Assembly (NCBI GenBank): GCA_030041495.1
Contig: JASHNT010000091.1
Coordinates: 1 to 64,000 of the forward strand
Length of the DNA: 64,000 nt
Reading direction: 5' to 3'
From: Bryobacteraceae bacterium
Lineage (GTDB): Bacteria > Acidobacteriota > Terriglobia > Bryobacterales > Bryobacteraceae
Positions 16,602 through 25,915 of this stretch are shown here, piece by piece. A program made the position numbers and the translations under genes. Each line of letters starts with the position of its first letter. Positions within the stretch are counted from its first letter, which is position 1. The notes under the pieces were generated by a model that saw only the letters and a program-made list of their open reading frames with translations, did no database searches and was not told where the DNA came from.

Positions 16602-17483
16602 CTAGAGAACCAACACCGGATGATACAGATGCGGCAGCCGAGCCTCGCCGATGGCGATCAAATCGCCGTGCGAGTTCACCGCCTTCACGAAGCGTGCGCC
16701 GTGCTGCGTCTGAAACGGCGAGACTCGGAAATCGCGCCCGTGACGAATTTGCCCCGCTGTGATCTGGTCGACCGTTTCCGAAGGAAACTCCGGCAGCAGT
16801 TGTGCAGCCGGAATCAACGCTTCCTTCAAGCGGCCCTCGCCGGCGAGCTCCGCCAGTTGTTCCAGCGTTCTCGCCGATTCGATTCTAAAATCGCCCGAAA
16901 CAGTGCGGCGCAGCACCTTCAAAAACGCGCCGTAGCCCAGCACTTTCCCAACATCATGCGCGATGCTGCGCAAGTACGTTCCGGCCGAGCAGTGCACTCG
17001 TACAGAAGCTTCGCAGCGCTCCACCCGCGGAACCTCCATTGAATACACTTCCACCGGAACCGGCTTCAGCTCGACCACTTGTTGCTTGCGCGCCAACTCA
17101 TACGCCGGCCGTCCCGCAATCTTTTTGGCGGAAACCGGCGGAGGCACTTGCTCGAACGCGCCCTTGAAGCGTGCGAACGCGGCCTCCACTTGCCCGCGGT
17201 CGAGCGTCACGGGAAATTCTTCCGAAGTCGGCTCGCCATCCGCATCGTAGGTGTCCGTCGAATAGCCGAAGTGGACCATGCCTTCGTAGACTTTGTCGTT
17301 GCGCGTGTAGAACTGCGCCAACCTTGTCGCCCGGCCGATCACCAGCGGCAGAACACCCGTGGCCATTGGGTCCAGCGTTCCCAGGTGCCCCACCTTGCGC
17401 GTGCCCGCAATGCGCCGCACCTTGTTCACCACGTCGTGCGAGGTCCACCCGGCCGGCTTGTCGACTACAATCACTCCATCCAC
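16602..17483 (-). CDS. truB: tRNA pseudouridine(55) synthase
   Basis: About 293 residues. The N-terminus (DGVIVVDKPAGWTSHDVV), the catalytic-aspartate motif GHLGTLDPMATGVLPL and the later RRTVSGDFRIESA are standard for TruB, which modifies U55 in the T-loop of tRNAs. The GTG at 17483 aligns with the usual family start (MxGVLLxxKP). A TTG at 17528 would add 15 residues and overlap the first base of the divergent CoA-transferase gene. The start is therefore moderately certain and the function very certain. Confidence 0.95.
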   Translation of the reverse strand: MDGVIVVDKPAGWTSHDVVNKVRRIAGTRKVGHLGTLDPMATGVLPLVIGRATRLAQFYTRNDKVYEGMVHFGYSTDTYDADGEPTSEEFPVTLDRGQVEAAFARFKGAFEQVPPPVSAKKIAGRPAYELARKQQVVELKPVPVEVYSMEVPRVERCEASVRVHCSAGTYLRSIAHDVGKVLGYGAFLKVLRRTVSGDFRIESARTLEQLAELAGEGRLKEALIPAAQLLPEFPSETVDQITAGQIRHGRDFRVSPFQTQHGARFVKAVNSHGDLIAIGEARLPHLYHPVLVL

Positions 17484-17527
17484 TTCCCGATGGTAACAAG
17501 GCCCATCTGCGGGGAGAGCATGGCACA

Positions 17528-18388
17528 ATGGAATCCTTGGCCACTCTACTCTCCCTTAAAGAAGCGATTCAGGAATACGTGCATGACGGCGCCACTCTCG
17601 CGCTCGAAGGTTTCACGCACCTGATTCCCTATGCCGCCGGACACGAGATCGTCCGGCAGAAACGGCGCGATCTCACGGTGATTCGCATGACTCCGGATCT
17701 GATCTACGACCAGATGATTGGCACCGGTTGCGTGTCGAGGCTCCAGTTCTCCTGGGGCGGAAATCCCGGCGTCGGATCGCTGCACCGGCTGCGCGACGCG
17801 GTGGAAAACAGTTGGCCGAGGCCGCTCGAAATCGTCGAGCACGCGCACGCCGGCATGGCCGCCGCCTACGCCGCGGGAGCCGCGGGATTGCCCTTTGGAA
17901 TGCTCCGCGGCTACCTGGGTTCGGACCTGCCCAAGTACAATCCGCAAATCAAGTTCATCGAGTGTCCCTTCACCGGTGAGCGCCTCGCCGCGATCCCTGC
18001 CATTCGCCCCGACGTCACCATCATTCACGCGCAGAAGGCCGACCATCGCGGCAATGTGCTGATGTGGGGCGTGGTCGGTGTGCAAAAGGAAGCCGCGCTC
18101 GCCGCCAAGCACGCCATCGTCACGGTGGAGGAGATCGTCCACAAGCTCGACGCTTCGCCCAATGCCGTGGTGTTGCCTTCCTGGGTGGTGAGCGCCGTGT
18201 GCGAGGTGAAGGGCGGCGCGTTTCCTTCCTACGCGCAAGGTTATTACGCGCGCAACAACGCGTTTTACAAAGCCTGGGATGCCATCGCCCGGGAGCGGGA
18301 CAGCTTTGAGGACTGGATGAATCGCTACGTTTTCGGCGTGAAAGATTTCCACGAATTCCGCTCGGCTGTGGAGGCGGCGCGTGCCTGA
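17528..18388 (+). CDS. CoA-transferase subunit A (3-oxoadipate / GctA-like)
   Basis: A 286-residue alpha subunit of a family I CoA-transferase, starting ATG at 17528 with SLKEAIQEYVHDGATLALEGF. Blocks such as DLTVIRMTPDLIYDQMIG, SWGGNPGVGSLHRLRDAVE and HAQKADHRGNVLMWG recall the glutaconate CoA-transferase-like proteins and the CatI/CatJ 3-oxoadipate enzymes of chloroaromatic pathways. The pairing with a maleylacetate reductase two genes downstream favours 3-oxoadipate:succinyl-CoA transfer. Subunit B overlaps its end by eight bases. The start lies 44 bases from that of truB on the other strand, so the two promoters must be nested in each other's coding sequence. Confidence 0.9.
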   Translation: MESLATLLSLKEAIQEYVHDGATLALEGFTHLIPYAAGHEIVRQKRRDLTVIRMTPDLIYDQMIGTGCVSRLQFSWGGNPGVGSLHRLRDAVENSWPRPLEIVEHAHAGMAAAYAAGAAGLPFGMLRGYLGSDLPKYNPQIKFIECPFTGERLAAIPAIRPDVTIIHAQKADHRGNVLMWGVVGVQKEAALAAKHAIVTVEEIVHKLDASPNAVVLPSWVVSAVCEVKGGAFPSYAQGYYARNNAFYKAWDAIARERDSFEDWMNRYVFGVKDFHEFRSAVEAARA

Positions 18389-19160
18389 AACCCATTACAC
18401 CGCGGATGAGATGATGACCATCGCCGCCGCGCGTATGCTGCGCAATGGAACCGTGTGCTTTGTGGGAATCGGATTGCCCAGCGCCGCTGCGAACGTGGCC
18501 CGCCTGACCCACGCGCCCGATGTTGTGCTGATTTACGAATCGGGTCCCATCGGAACCAAGCCCAGCGTGTTGCCGCTTTCAATCGGCGATGGCGAGCTGG
18601 CCGAAACCGCGGAGACCGTCGTCTCCATCCCCGAGATGTTCGCCTACTGGCTCCAAGGCGGACGCATCGACTTCGGATTCCTCGGAGCCGCGCAAATCGA
18701 CCGCTTCGCCAACATTAACACCACCGTGATCGGTGATTATCGCGGGCCCAAGACGCGCCTGCCCGGTGCCGGCGGCGCTCCGGAGATCGCCGCGTCATCG
18801 AAAGAGGTGCTCATCACGCTGCGCCAAAACAAGCGCGCCTTCGTTCCGAAGTTGGATTTCGTAACTTCCGGCGGCCATTTCGATGGCGGTGACGCGCGCC
18901 AGCGCATGGGGCTCCCAGGCAAAGGTCCCGTCGCCGTCATCACCGACCTGTGCATCATGACTCCGGATCACGCAACCAAGGAACTGACGCTCACCAGCCT
19001 GCATCCCGGCGTCACTCTCGAAAAAGTGATGGAGTCGACCGGATGGCCGCTCAAGGTTTCCACGCACCTCGCCGTCACGCCCGAACCGGCCGAGGTCGAG
19101 CTCAGCGTCCTTCGCGACCTGAATGAGCGCACGGCCCGCGCTCATGCCGGCCAGGCCTGA
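18381..19160 (+). CDS. CoA-transferase subunit B (3-oxoadipate / GctB-like)
   Basis: A 259-residue beta subunit starting with GTG at 18381, overlapping subunit A. Family blocks are RMLRNGTVCFVGIGLPS, YESGPIGTKPSVLPLSIGD, the ElQGGRiDfGFLGAAQID-like WLQGGRIDFGFLGAAQID, and LPGAGGAPEIAASSKEV. In GctB-like proteins the active-site glutamate lies in an EsG or EnG motif; YESG at about residue 51 fits. It works as a heterodimer or heterotetramer with subunit A and probably activates 3-oxoadipate as its CoA ester. Confidence 0.9.
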   Translation: MPETHYTADEMMTIAAARMLRNGTVCFVGIGLPSAAANVARLTHAPDVVLIYESGPIGTKPSVLPLSIGDGELAETAETVVSIPEMFAYWLQGGRIDFGFLGAAQIDRFANINTTVIGDYRGPKTRLPGAGGAPEIAASSKEVLITLRQNKRAFVPKLDFVTSGGHFDGGDARQRMGLPGKGPVAVITDLCIMTPDHATKELTLTSLHPGVTLEKVMESTGWPLKVSTHLAVTPEPAEVELSVLRDLNERTARAHAGQA

Positions 19161-19179
19161 GCACCCAAAAAAGGATGCC

Positions 19180-20238
19180 ATGCTGTCCTTCGTCTACGAC
19201 GCGCTTCCGTCTCGCGTGATTTTCGGCGCGGGTTGCCTCGACAAACTGCCGGAGGAAATCGACCGGCTGGGGGCTTCGAAGGCTCTGGTCCTTTCGACTC
19301 CGCAGCAACGCGAAACCGCGGCAGGGATCGCCACGCGCCTGGGCTCGCGCGCTGCCGGATTGTTCGACCGCGCCGCGATGCACGTGCCCATCGAGATCGC
19401 GCACGCTGCTCGTGAAGAAGCCGGCCGGGTCGGCGCGGATTGCTGCGTGGCTGTCGGCGGAGGGTCCACCACCGGCCTCGCTAAAGCCATTGCGCTGACC
19501 TCGCCGCTGCCGATTCTTGCCATCCCCACCAGCTACGCCGGCTCCGAAATGACGCCCATTTGGGGTCTGACCCAGGAAGGCCGCAAAACCACCGGCCGCG
19601 ACACGCGCGTGCTTCCCAAAGTCGTTTTGTACGATCCCACGTTGACCCTCAGCTTACCGCCCGCTTTTTCCGCTACCAGTGGCATCAACGCCATCGCGCA
19701 TTGTGTGGAGGCTTTGTACGCGAAAGACGCGAACCCGGTGATCTCGATGCTCGCCGAGGAGGGCATTCGCGCGCTGGCCGCGAGCCTCGCTGTGATCGTG
19801 CAAGATCCCGGGAACCTCGAGGCTCGCTCGGAAGCGCTCTATGGATCGTGGCTGGGAGGAATCGCTCTCGGCTCCGTCGGCATGGCTCTGCATCACAAGC
19901 TGTGCCACACCCTCGGCGGATCGTTCAATCTGCCGCATGCGGAAACACACACGGTGATCTTGCCGCACGCCGCCGCGTACAACGCTTCGGCGGCCCCGGA
20001 AACGATGCTTCGCGCCGCACGCGCGCTTGCTGCGGAATCCGCGGGCGCAGGTTTGTACGATCTCGCGGCGCGTCTTAGCGCTCCGTTATCGCTTCGCGCC
20101 ATCGGCCTGCACGAAACCGATCTTGACCGCGCTGCCGATCTCGCCGTCCAAAATCCTTACTACAATCCCCGCCCTGTCACGCGTGAAGGAGTTCGTGTAT
20201 TATTGCAGAACGCGTTCGACGGGCGGAGGCCATCGTGA
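19180..20238 (+). CDS. Maleylacetate reductase (iron-containing ADH family)
   Basis: A 352-residue enzyme of the group III dehydrogenases. Motifs are VAVGGGSTTGLAKAIAL (nucleotide binding), LAIPTSYAGSEMTPIWGLTQ, and TSGINAIAHCVEALYA followed by LHHKLCHTLGG with the histidine metal ligands. SYAGSEMTPIWGxT distinguishes maleylacetate reductases from ordinary alcohol dehydrogenases. The ATG at 19180 follows AAAAAGGA. It reduces maleylacetate to 3-oxoadipate, which the preceding CoA-transferase can activate, so the three genes form a lower aromatic pathway. No ring-cleavage dioxygenase lies in the window. Its stop overlaps the GTG of the next, broken gene. Confidence 0.93.
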   Translation: MLSFVYDALPSRVIFGAGCLDKLPEEIDRLGASKALVLSTPQQRETAAGIATRLGSRAAGLFDRAAMHVPIEIAHAAREEAGRVGADCCVAVGGGSTTGLAKAIALTSPLPILAIPTSYAGSEMTPIWGLTQEGRKTTGRDTRVLPKVVLYDPTLTLSLPPAFSATSGINAIAHCVEALYAKDANPVISMLAEEGIRALAASLAVIVQDPGNLEARSEALYGSWLGGIALGSVGMALHHKLCHTLGGSFNLPHAETHTVILPHAAAYNASAAPETMLRAARALAAESAGAGLYDLAARLSAPLSLRAIGLHETDLDRAADLAVQNPYYNPRPVTREGVRVLLQNAFDGRRPS

Positions 20239-20775
20239 CGAAACTGTCCGGCGATCTCAAAAACTGCAAGGCTCCTGGACCGTCGATGGCGGCACCTGGC
20301 GCATCTGCATGGGCTTCGCCGGCGTGAGGAACCGCCCTGAGAAGTTCGCGACCGCGCCGAAAACCGGTTTCGCTCTGGAAACATTGAAGCGTGATCGTGA
20401 TTCGGAAGCAGCGGACGAAGACGATGGAGCTGCAACCGAGATTGACGGCGAATGGTCCATGGTCTCCGGCGCGATGAACGGCAATGCGATGCCGGCCATC
20501 ACGCTCAAGACAGGACGCCGCGTATCCAAAGGAAATGGGCTCACTGTGCTCTTCGGTCGGCAGGCGTTCCTGACGGCGCGCGTCAAACTGGATCCCTCGC
20601 AATCGCCCAAGCATATCGATTACATCCTGGCTTCGGGCGGACCGGCGCAGTTGGGCATCTATCGACTCGACGGAAAGACGCTGACGGTGTCTATGGCTGC
20701 GGCGGGAGATCCCCGGCCCGCGGTTTTACCGCAGCCAAGGGCCGCTCTGTCACCATGTGGAAGCCATCCAAGTGA
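20235..20775 (+). pseudogene. Frameshifted tandem TIGR03067-domain gene
   Basis: Reconstructing across frames gives a start GTG at 20235 (VTKLSGDLK), then a change of frame inside an A5 run at 20259-20263, continuing KLQGSWTVDGGTWRICMGF, then a second domain beginning IDGEWSMVSGAMNGNAMP and running to DPRPA. A second change of frame near 20718-20725 is needed to reach the natural end GFTAAKGRSVTMWKPSK at 20775. Both changes are explained by one missing base. The first domain also lacks its middle: its start (LQGSW) runs straight into its end (TWRICMGF...NRPEKFA). The second domain is complete. TIGR03067 domains are common in planctomycetes and acidobacteria, function unknown. Sequencing error is possible for the frameshifts but not for the internal loss. 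Confidence 0.75.
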
Positions 20776-20814
20776 TCGGCGCTAACTGTTATCATCTGTG
20801 CGGAGGCGTTCATC

Positions 20815-21021
20815 ATGTCCTTATCCGCGAGGAATCAACTTCCGGGCATCGTCCAAGACATCCAGACTGGCAGCATCATGGCTCACGTGGTGGTAAAGGT
20901 CGGCGAGAACATCATCGAGAGCGTCATCACCAAGCACAGCGTGGAAGAAATGAAGCTCAAGAAGGGCGACCACGTCAAAGTGGTGATCAAGTCCACCGAA
21001 GTGATGGTCCAGAAGGATTAA
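20815..21021 (+). CDS. Molbindin (single TOBE/Mop domain)
   Basis: A 68-residue protein consisting of one TOBE domain: MSLSARNQLPGIVQDIQTGS, then VVVKVGENIIESVITKHSVEEM and LKKGDHVKVVIKSTEVMVQ. This is the standard size and pattern of molybdate-binding molbindins of the Mop family, which form hexamers that store molybdate or tungstate in the cytoplasm. It stands alone between a broken gene and a regulator. No molybdenum transporter or cofactor gene is adjacent. Confidence 0.92.
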   Translation: MSLSARNQLPGIVQDIQTGSIMAHVVVKVGENIIESVITKHSVEEMKLKKGDHVKVVIKSTEVMVQKD

Positions 21022-21074
21022 GCACCCGCTTGCAACCACGGGTCTGATGGTCCATACTTTCCCATAAGACACTT

Positions 21075-21410
21075 ATGGGAGAGTCTAAAGAAGGCGACCT
21101 GCTTCAGGGCACTCTGGACATGCTGATCCTGAAGGCCCTCGCGCGCGGGCGTCGGCATGGATACTCGATCGCGGAATGGATCGCGGCGTCCTCCGATGAC
21201 GCTTTGCGCGTCGAGGAAGGCGCTTTATATCCCGCGCTGCACCGGCTGGAGCTGAAGGGCTGGCTCGGTTCCGACTGGGGTGTTTCCGAAAATAACCGCC
21301 GCGCGAAGTTCTACCGTCTTCTTCCGTCCGGCCGCAAAGCTCTGACCGCCGAAGCTGGGCGCTGGAAGCGGATGAGCTCCGCCATCGCGCGCATCATGAG
21401 GACCGCATGA
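21075..21410 (+). CDS. PadR-family transcriptional regulator
   Basis: A 111-residue winged-helix protein: LLQGTLDMLILKALARGRRHGYSIAEWI, then RVEEGALYPALHRLELKGWL and AKFYRLLPSGRKAL. These are the canonical PadR helices and wing. It overlaps the following permease by four bases (ATGA). In Acidobacteria this PadR-permease pair is very common, and the regulator presumably represses the pair. Confidence 0.95.
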   Translation: MGESKEGDLLQGTLDMLILKALARGRRHGYSIAEWIAASSDDALRVEEGALYPALHRLELKGWLGSDWGVSENNRRAKFYRLLPSGRKALTAEAGRWKRMSSAIARIMRTA

Positions 21411-23989
21411 GCTGGACGGCGCTGAAGCTTCGCTGGCGTGCTCTGCTGCATCGCCGCGAGTTTGAGCGTGACATTGCGGATGAGATCGAATTTCATCGAT
21501 CGATGAGCCCGCGCCTTGGCAACGCCACGAGAATTGCCGAAGATCTTCGCGAACTCCGCGGCTTCGGGCTCGCCGAACGGCTATGGCAGGACTTGCGCTA
21601 TGCCGCGCGCCAGATTCGCCGCAATCCCGGCTTTGCCTGCGCCGCCATAGTGCCACTCGCTCTAGCCGTCGGCTGCATCGGCTCGGTACTGACACTTGCG
21701 GACGCCGTTCTGTTCCGGCCCCTGGGTGTGAAAGATCCCAACCGCATCGCGGCCATCTACACCTTCTCCCGCGCGCAGAACCACTATCTTTCCGAGTCCT
21801 ATCCCGACTTCCGCGATATCAGTGCGCTGCCCAATCTGATGGAGGCCTCCGCGGCCTACCTGCGTTCCGCGTTTAATGTCCGTCTCGGCGACGGTGCCGA
21901 ACTGATGAACACCGAGATGGTCACCGGCGATTATTTCCACGCGGCGGGCGTCAGTCCGATTCTCGGCCGTCCGTTCACACCAGAAGACGATCGCCCGGGA
22001 GCCGCCTCCGTCGCGCTCGCCAGTTACTCGCTGTGGCAGAACCGTTTTCAAGGCAGCTCCTCGATTCTCGGTTCCGTGGTGTGGATCAACCATGTACCCT
22101 TCACCATCGTCGGCGTGATGCCGCGCGGCTATCAGGGCATGCTGCTCGATTGGTACCCGGACTGTTCGCTGTGGGTTCCGCTGGTGAATTTCAACCGCTT
22201 CTTTCCCACCAACACGGTCCCCGGCTACACCAACCGTCGTGACATCCCGATGTTCATGATGCTCGCTCGCTTGCGGCCTGGAGTCACCGTCGGCGAGTTG
22301 CAAGCCGCGCTCGACGGGCTCGCTCCGCGAGTGGTGTCGCGTCCTGACTACCGTTTCATCGCTCTGCCTTCCGGGCAGGCGCGCTTCTTTCCTGCGTATC
22401 GCGATGGCACGCTACGCTTTCTATGGATGCTGCTGGCCGTCTCGGCTGCGGCGGTGGCCATCGCCTGCTTCAATCTGGCGGGCTTGCTTTTGGCGCGCGC
22501 CGCATCGCGCCGGCACGAGGTCGCCGCAAGGCTCGCTATCGGAGCCAGCCGCTTTCGTATCGTTCAGCAATTCCTGGTCGAGAATGCGTTGATCGCGCTA
22601 TACGCATGCGCCTTGTCGCTCCCAATAGCGTTGGCGGCCGCGTATTGGCTGCGCGACGCGCCCATCACGCGCGGTTTCAGTATGTCGCTCAACCTGAGCG
22701 CGGACTGGCGAGCGCTGGCGCTGGGCATGCTGGCCGGATTCATGACCGCCATGCTCGCCGGAACTTCGCCCGCCTTCGAAGCCTCGCGCAGCGATATTAC
22801 TGTGGCGCTCAAACCACGCCATTCGCGCGGACTCACTTCCCGCGACCTTTTTATCGGCGCGCAAGTCGCCTGCGCCATGACCATCCTGCTCCCCGCGGCT
22901 TTGATGGCGCAAAATCTCCGCGACCTCGGCCGCGCGCGGCTCGGCTTCGACACCCGCGACGTCCTGCTCGCGGCGTTCGATCCCTTCCCCGGCGTTCGCA
23001 GGACTACGGCCGAGTTCGATCGTCTCACCAATGGGCTGCTCACCGACCTCCGCACGCAGGCTCCCGGCGCCGCTTTGGCGGGGGAGGCTCTGCCGACGAC
23101 GATGTTCAGCAGACTCGATACGAGCTCCGGAACAGCCGCCTGGACGCCGCTCTCCTACGATTGGATCTCTGACGGTTATTTCGAACTACTGCACGAGCCG
23201 ATCTTGAGCGGCCGGGCAATCCTCCCTTCCGATGACCGCCGCGCTCAACCCGTCGTCGTGGTAAATCAATCCGCCGCGGAAATGTTGTGGCCGGGCAGGA
23301 ACCCGGTCGGACAGCGCCTGCGCATCCGCAACGAACCAACCGAGCGCGAAGTGGTCGGCGTGGTTGCGGATTCGCGTTTCCGCCCTCTCGGTGTTTCTGC
23401 GGCAGCCGAGCCATGTCTGTTCCTCCCCTTGGCACAGCGCGCGAATCCGATCGGCTTCGAGATCCACGTGCGGACTGCCGGCCCGCCTCTCCAATTTGCG
23501 AACGCTCTGCGCAAAATTGCCGCGCGCGTCGATCCGGACGGCTCGCTTTCCGGCATTCGCACTTTGCAGGAACAGTCCGAGACCGGACTCAAGCCGATGC
23601 AGATGGCGGCGCAGGCAACGGGCGCCGTCAGCCTGTTAGGAATACTGCTGGCTGTAGCCGGAATGTTTGCGGCCAGTGCATTTCGCATCACGCAAAAGAA
23701 GAAAGAGATCGCCATCCGCATCGCGATCGGCGCGGAGCCGGGGCGTGTGATTCGCGCATTTGCCGCACGCGGCTTATGGATCGGACTCGCGGGAGCATGT
23801 CTCGGCATTATGCCTGCCGCCTGGGGCGCGCGCCTGGTGCGAGCCTCCATCACAGGCGCGGGCGTGCCCGGCGTCGGACTCTTTGTTCTAGTGGGTCTGA
23901 TTCTGGTTCTGGCCTCAGTCATCGCCGCATTCGCTGCCGCTCGCCGCATCACCCGCGTCCAGCCCAGCGACGTCTTGAGGGTTCAATAA
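21407..23989 (+). CDS. ADOP-type ABC transporter permease (MacB/FtsX-like duplicated)
   Basis: An 860-residue protein. The first 70 residues are a soluble acidobacterial leader (REFERDIADEIEFHRSM, then LWQDLRYAARQIRRNPGF). A first MacB-type unit follows: one helix, a periplasmic domain (about residues 110-320) and three helices near 340-470. A second unit repeats this (periplasmic domain about 510-730, final three helices 745-855). Two copies of MacB_PCD plus FtsX in one chain define the acidobacterial duplicated orphan permeases. There is no ATPase gene nearby, as usual for the group. Substrate unknown; export of small molecules or lipoprotein handling is conjecture. Confidence 0.93.
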   Translation: MSWTALKLRWRALLHRREFERDIADEIEFHRSMSPRLGNATRIAEDLRELRGFGLAERLWQDLRYAARQIRRNPGFACAAIVPLALAVGCIGSVLTLADAVLFRPLGVKDPNRIAAIYTFSRAQNHYLSESYPDFRDISALPNLMEASAAYLRSAFNVRLGDGAELMNTEMVTGDYFHAAGVSPILGRPFTPEDDRPGAASVALASYSLWQNRFQGSSSILGSVVWINHVPFTIVGVMPRGYQGMLLDWYPDCSLWVPLVNFNRFFPTNTVPGYTNRRDIPMFMMLARLRPGVTVGELQAALDGLAPRVVSRPDYRFIALPSGQARFFPAYRDGTLRFLWMLLAVSAAAVAIACFNLAGLLLARAASRRHEVAARLAIGASRFRIVQQFLVENALIALYACALSLPIALAAAYWLRDAPITRGFSMSLNLSADWRALALGMLAGFMTAMLAGTSPAFEASRSDITVALKPRHSRGLTSRDLFIGAQVACAMTILLPAALMAQNLRDLGRARLGFDTRDVLLAAFDPFPGVRRTTAEFDRLTNGLLTDLRTQAPGAALAGEALPTTMFSRLDTSSGTAAWTPLSYDWISDGYFELLHEPILSGRAILPSDDRRAQPVVVVNQSAAEMLWPGRNPVGQRLRIRNEPTEREVVGVVADSRFRPLGVSAAAEPCLFLPLAQRANPIGFEIHVRTAGPPLQFANALRKIAARVDPDGSLSGIRTLQEQSETGLKPMQMAAQATGAVSLLGILLAVAGMFAASAFRITQKKKEIAIRIAIGAEPGRVIRAFAARGLWIGLAGACLGIMPAAWGARLVRASITGAGVPGVGLFVLVGLILVLASVIAAFAAARRITRVQPSDVLRVQ

Positions 23990-24020
23990 GAACATTTTAT
24001 TCATTCGCGTGAATTCGCGT

Positions 24021-24800
24021 CTAAAAAATCTCCAACTCCACCGGCGCACCCGCGCCGCACCCGAGTTTTCTCGCCGCCGATATCTGATTCCCCGAAATCT
24101 CCAGAAAGCCCGAACTCCCCTCGATCGCCGCAATCTCTCCCACTCCCGTCTCCGCATACGTCAAGGCCAGGCGCCGGACGATCTTCGAGCCGATCAAAAT
24201 CTCGAACGCGCGCGTGCGCAACCCGCCGAATTCACGCGTATCGAAATTCGTGACCAGATTTCCGAAGTGATCCACCTTGAGCACCGTACCCAACCATCGC
24301 CCTTTTTTAATCGGCGCAGGCTTCACGGTCAAGCTGCGAATAAAATCGCCGATCGCCTTGCCGAACCGCGCCGGAGCCTCTCCCGCGGCTAAATGAGCCG
24401 CCGAAGGAGCGAACACATCGCGACCGTGAAACGTCCGGCTGACCTTCCTCAGCATCATCTTGGTATTCGTGATCTCGCGCACCTTGTGTGGTCCGGCGTC
24501 GTAGATCATCGTGAACACGCCGTTGTCTGGCCCGATGAACCGGTGCCCGCCCGCCTCTACCAGAATCGGCCGCCGCGTGGTGCCGACGCCGGGATCGATC
24601 ACCACCACGTGGATGGTCCCCCTGGGGAACCAGCGCGCTGCTTCATGAATCGTGAACGCGGCCTCATTGATATCGAACGGAGTGATCTGATGGGTGACGT
24701 CGACGACGCGCACCTTCGGCGCGATGCCCAGAATCACGCCCTTCATTGCGCCCACGAAGTAATCCGAAGTCCCGAAATCAGTCGTTAGTGTTATCAACAT
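24021..24800 (-). CDS. SAM hydroxide adenosyltransferase (DUF62)
   Basis: A 259-residue enzyme. The N-terminal domain begins LITLTTDFGTSDYFVGAMKG, with VVDVTHQITPFDI, VIDPGVGTTRRPI and FIGPDNGVFT; the C-terminal beta-barrel domain has KVDHFGNLVTNF. These are the hallmarks of the family that splits S-adenosylmethionine to adenosine and methionine using water, related to fluorinase and chlorinase. The conserved TDFG aspartate is present, and no halogenase-specific context is seen. It diverges from the cysteine desulfurase gene across 38 bases. Confidence 0.94.
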   Translation of the reverse strand: MLITLTTDFGTSDYFVGAMKGVILGIAPKVRVVDVTHQITPFDINEAAFTIHEAARWFPRGTIHVVVIDPGVGTTRRPILVEAGGHRFIGPDNGVFTMIYDAGPHKVREITNTKMMLRKVSRTFHGRDVFAPSAAHLAAGEAPARFGKAIGDFIRSLTVKPAPIKKGRWLGTVLKVDHFGNLVTNFDTREFGGLRTRAFEILIGSKIVRRLALTYAETGVGEIAAIEGSSGFLEISGNQISAARKLGCGAGAPVELEIF

Positions 24801-24838
24801 GCCTTGCTAAGATTGTATTGAACAACCGCAGTACTGAA

Positions 24839-25915
24839 ATGCAGCGCTATTACTTCGATCACAACGCCACCACTCCCATCGCACCGGAAGTGCTCCAGGC
24901 GATGATGCCGGCGCTGACCGAAGTGTACGGCAACGCTTCCAGCTTGCATCATTTCGGGCAAATCGCACGGCAGAGGCTGGATGAGGCGCGTAGGGACGTC
25001 GCGGCGTGCCTCGGCGCCGATGCCAAGGAGATCCTCTTTACCAGCGGGGGCACCGAAGCGGATGAGCTAGCGGTTCAAGGTCACTGGGTGCTGGCCGCCA
25101 CCATCGAACATCCCGCGGTGCTCAACGCGGTGCGACGGAATGACCATGCCGGTTTCGTCGAGGTCGATAGCCGTGGCTTGGTCGATCCGGACGATATCCG
25201 CAGAGCTCTTCGGCCCGGCATGTCGCTCATCAGCGTGATGCATGCCAACAACGAACTGGGCACAATCCAGCCCATCGACGAGATCTGTCGCATTGCTCGC
25301 GAAGCCGGCATCTCTTTTCATTCTGACGGCGTTCAAGCGGTCGGAAAGATTCCGGTAAACGTCCGAGATCTCGGCGTGGACTTTTACTCCCTGGCGGCCC
25401 ACAAAATTTATGGCCCGAAGGGAGTGGGCGCGCTGTTCAATAAGACCGCCACGCGCCGCACGCGTACGGAGAATGTTGCAGGAGCTCTTGGTTTAGCGGC
25501 AGCGTTGCGGCGGGAAAAGCAACATGGCGCTGAGGAAGCCGTTCGAATTGCCGCCCTGCGCGACCGGCTGGAGCAATCGGTGCTCGATCGAATTCCAGGC
25601 ACCCACGTAAACGGTGCGGGAGCTCCGCGCGTTCCCAACACTTCAAATCTTCGCTTCGACGGCATCGACTCCGAGCCTTTGCTGATCGCCCTCGACCTGC
25701 GAGGCTTCGCTGTGTCGAGCGGGTCGGCTTGCTCGAGCGGTTCAACCGAGCCTTCGCACGTGTTGCAGGCGATTGGACTGACGAAGGAGCAAGCCCGCTC
25801 CAGTATTCGCGTGTCGCTGGGGCGTTCGAATGACGCTGAACAGGTGGATGCGCTGGTCGATGCTCTGGTCGCCTGCGTTGCACATCTGAGAAAGTTGGCG
25901 CCGGCGTATGCCTGA
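24839..25915 (+). CDS. Cysteine desulfurase (NifS/IscS family), shortened
   Basis: A 358-residue PLP enzyme starting [18 protein letters not shown]. It has the cofactor histidine (TIEHPAVL), the PLP lysine ([15 protein letters not shown]) and the catalytic cysteine ([10 protein letters not shown]), so it should be active. It is about 25-40 residues shorter than typical family members. Notably the usual loop with the HGGGQERG motif between the lysine segment and TENVAG is missing, going directly from GVGALFNK to [10 protein letters not shown]. It overlaps the mnmA gene by eight bases, which indicates it supplies sulfur for tRNA thiolation. Confidence 0.93.
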   Translation: MQRYYFDHNATTPIAPEVLQAMMPALTEVYGNASSLHHFGQIARQRLDEARRDVAACLGADAKEILFTSGGTEADELAVQGHWVLAATIEHPAVLNAVRRNDHAGFVEVDSRGLVDPDDIRRALRPGMSLISVMHANNELGTIQPIDEICRIAREAGISFHSDGVQAVGKIPVNVRDLGVDFYSLAAHKIYGPKGVGALFNKTATRRTRTENVAGALGLAAALRREKQHGAEEAVRIAALRDRLEQSVLDRIPGTHVNGAGAPRVPNTSNLRFDGIDSEPLLIALDLRGFAVSSGSACSSGSTEPSHVLQAIGLTKEQARSSIRVSLGRSNDAEQVDALVDALVACVAHLRKLAPAYA

